Shown piece by piece: positions 63,444-64,000 of a DNA stretch of 64,000 bases; position 1 is the stretch's first letter, and each line of letters starts with the position of its first letter. The notes under the pieces are model-generated. The model saw only the letters and a program-made list of their open reading frames with translations, was not told the DNA's origin and did no database searches. Origin of the DNA: Bifidobacterium angulatum DSM 20098 = JCM 7096 (GTDB lineage Bacteria > Actinomycetota > Actinomycetes > Actinomycetales > Bifidobacteriaceae). Position numbers and translations under genes: made by a program. The stretch is taken from contig NZ_AP012322.1 in assembly GCF_001025155.1 (NCBI RefSeq), positions 868,001-932,000 on the forward strand, read 5' to 3'.

Positions 63444-64000
63444 ATGAACATCCTTGCACTGGCCGAAGCATGGTGGGCACAGCACAGCATCCACCTCGAC
63501 CCCGAACCCGAAGGAGAACGACACGGTTCAATAGGCGTCGCAACCAATCAAACGACGCCATTACGGTTCGTAACAGTCGGTGACTCCATGATCGCCGGAT
63601 GCGGCGTCGACAACCAAGCCCAAGGATTCACCCCAGACATGGCAGCCGAATTCTCAAACATACTGAACAAACCCATCGACTGGGAAGCGCACGGCAAACT
63701 CGGCGCAACCATGCGACGGGTACGCTACCGTCTCCTACCCGAAGTACACGGAACAGCGGACCTGCTCATCCTATGCGCCGGATCCAACGACCTTATGGCC
63801 AGACGAAGCCTTGCGGAATGGAAGACCGATCTCGCCGCCACACTGGACGAAGCACAAGCCATCAGTGACAACATCATCGTATTCAGCGCAGCGCAACTCT
63901 ACCGCAGCCCATCACTGGGAGCCTCACTACGCAAAGTCATCGAAACCATGACCGACGACCAAACCAAAGCCAGCAAAACCATATGCAGCCAAAAAGGCGC
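63444..64000 (+). CDS. SGNH/GDSL hydrolase, 3' end outside window
   Basis: An open frame from ATG 63444 (AAAAGGAA just upstream) to the window edge. TVGDSMIAGCGVDN holds the GDS nucleophile block, and ILCAGSNDLMARR is block III with the catalytic Asn. These enzymes are esterases or lipases, often acting on cell-surface polymers. No signal peptide is visible at the N-terminus. C-terminal block V (DxxH) is not reached, so the family call rests on two blocks. Confidence 0.8.
   Translation, partial: MNILALAEAWWAQHSIHLDPEPEGERHGSIGVATNQTTPLRFVTVGDSMIAGCGVDNQAQGFTPDMAAEFSNILNKPIDWEAHGKLGATMRRVRYRLLPEVHGTADLLILCAGSNDLMARRSLAEWKTDLAATLDEAQAISDNIIVFSAAQLYRSPSLGASLRKVIETMTDDQTKASKTICSQKG

Noticed and set aside
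1..64000. CRISPR array or tRNA genes
   Set aside because: No regularly spaced repeats of 25-40 bases and no tRNA-like T-loop/acceptor arrangement were seen on reading the intergenic regions.

Overview
The window is high-G+C, actinobacterial DNA that fits a Bifidobacterium chromosome. The supports are a GH36 alpha-galactosidase, one metE-metF-glnE stretch, a complete pyrBICFKDE operon with an electron-transfer PyrK, a PepC-type C1 aminopeptidase, NAD(P)HX repair, and many small secreted or membrane proteins of familiar bifidobacterial type. No rRNA, tRNA or CRISPR array was seen. The species is not assigned.

Region 1 (1-15.7 kb) is a defence island. It holds the downstream part of a BREX type 1-like operon on the plus strand: pglX, an AlbA/Schlafen-type ATP-binding protein, pglZ and brxL. 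Upstream BREX genes (brxA, brxB, brxC) would lie before position 1. The striking point is that pglX is split. Its adenine-methyltransferase half ends at 1236 and its target-recognition/C-terminal half restarts near 4721. A SIR2-domain gene and a HerA-type ATPase gene sit exactly between the two halves, with start/stop overlaps at all three junctions. SIR2 plus HerA is itself a known NAD-depleting anti-phage pair, so two defence systems appear interleaved as one translation-coupled unit. The base composition falls from about 950 to 5580, inside both pglX halves, as if the segment 'end of methyltransferase - SIR2 - HerA - recognition domain' had moved as one block. BrxL carries an MIT_C-like C-terminus where a Lon-type protease domain is expected. 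An AT-rich coiled-coil membrane protein follows it, and an Mrr-like nuclease closes the island on the minus strand.

Region 2 (15.5-26.9 kb) has a small basic protein, decayed genes (VOC fragment, shortened macro-domain gene), a sigma-region-4-like DNA-binding protein, a UvrD-family helicase, a potassium channel with a divergent D-aminoacyl-tRNA deacylase, a secreted DUF1524/Excalibur nuclease, mazG, pepC and an HD hydrolase.

Region 3 (27-40.9 kb) is transport and metabolism: an orphan peptide-type binding lipoprotein, alpha-galactosidase with a direct-repeat operator candidate, a ClC channel, a Ser/Gly/Asn-rich membrane protein, a flavin-type oxidase, a THUMP-like methyltransferase, a DUF2974 hydrolase, CorA, an amino-acid-type binding lipoprotein, TrmI and a histidine phosphatase.

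Region 4 (41-54 kb) is metE, metF, glnE and the pyr operon, ending in a 38-bp perfect palindrome shared with a convergent LysR gene. Region 5 (54-64 kb) holds LysR, HAD, MFS, NERD, AEC, Nnr, a second cobalamin-independent methionine-synthase-like protein, GtrA, and an SGNH hydrolase cut by the window end.
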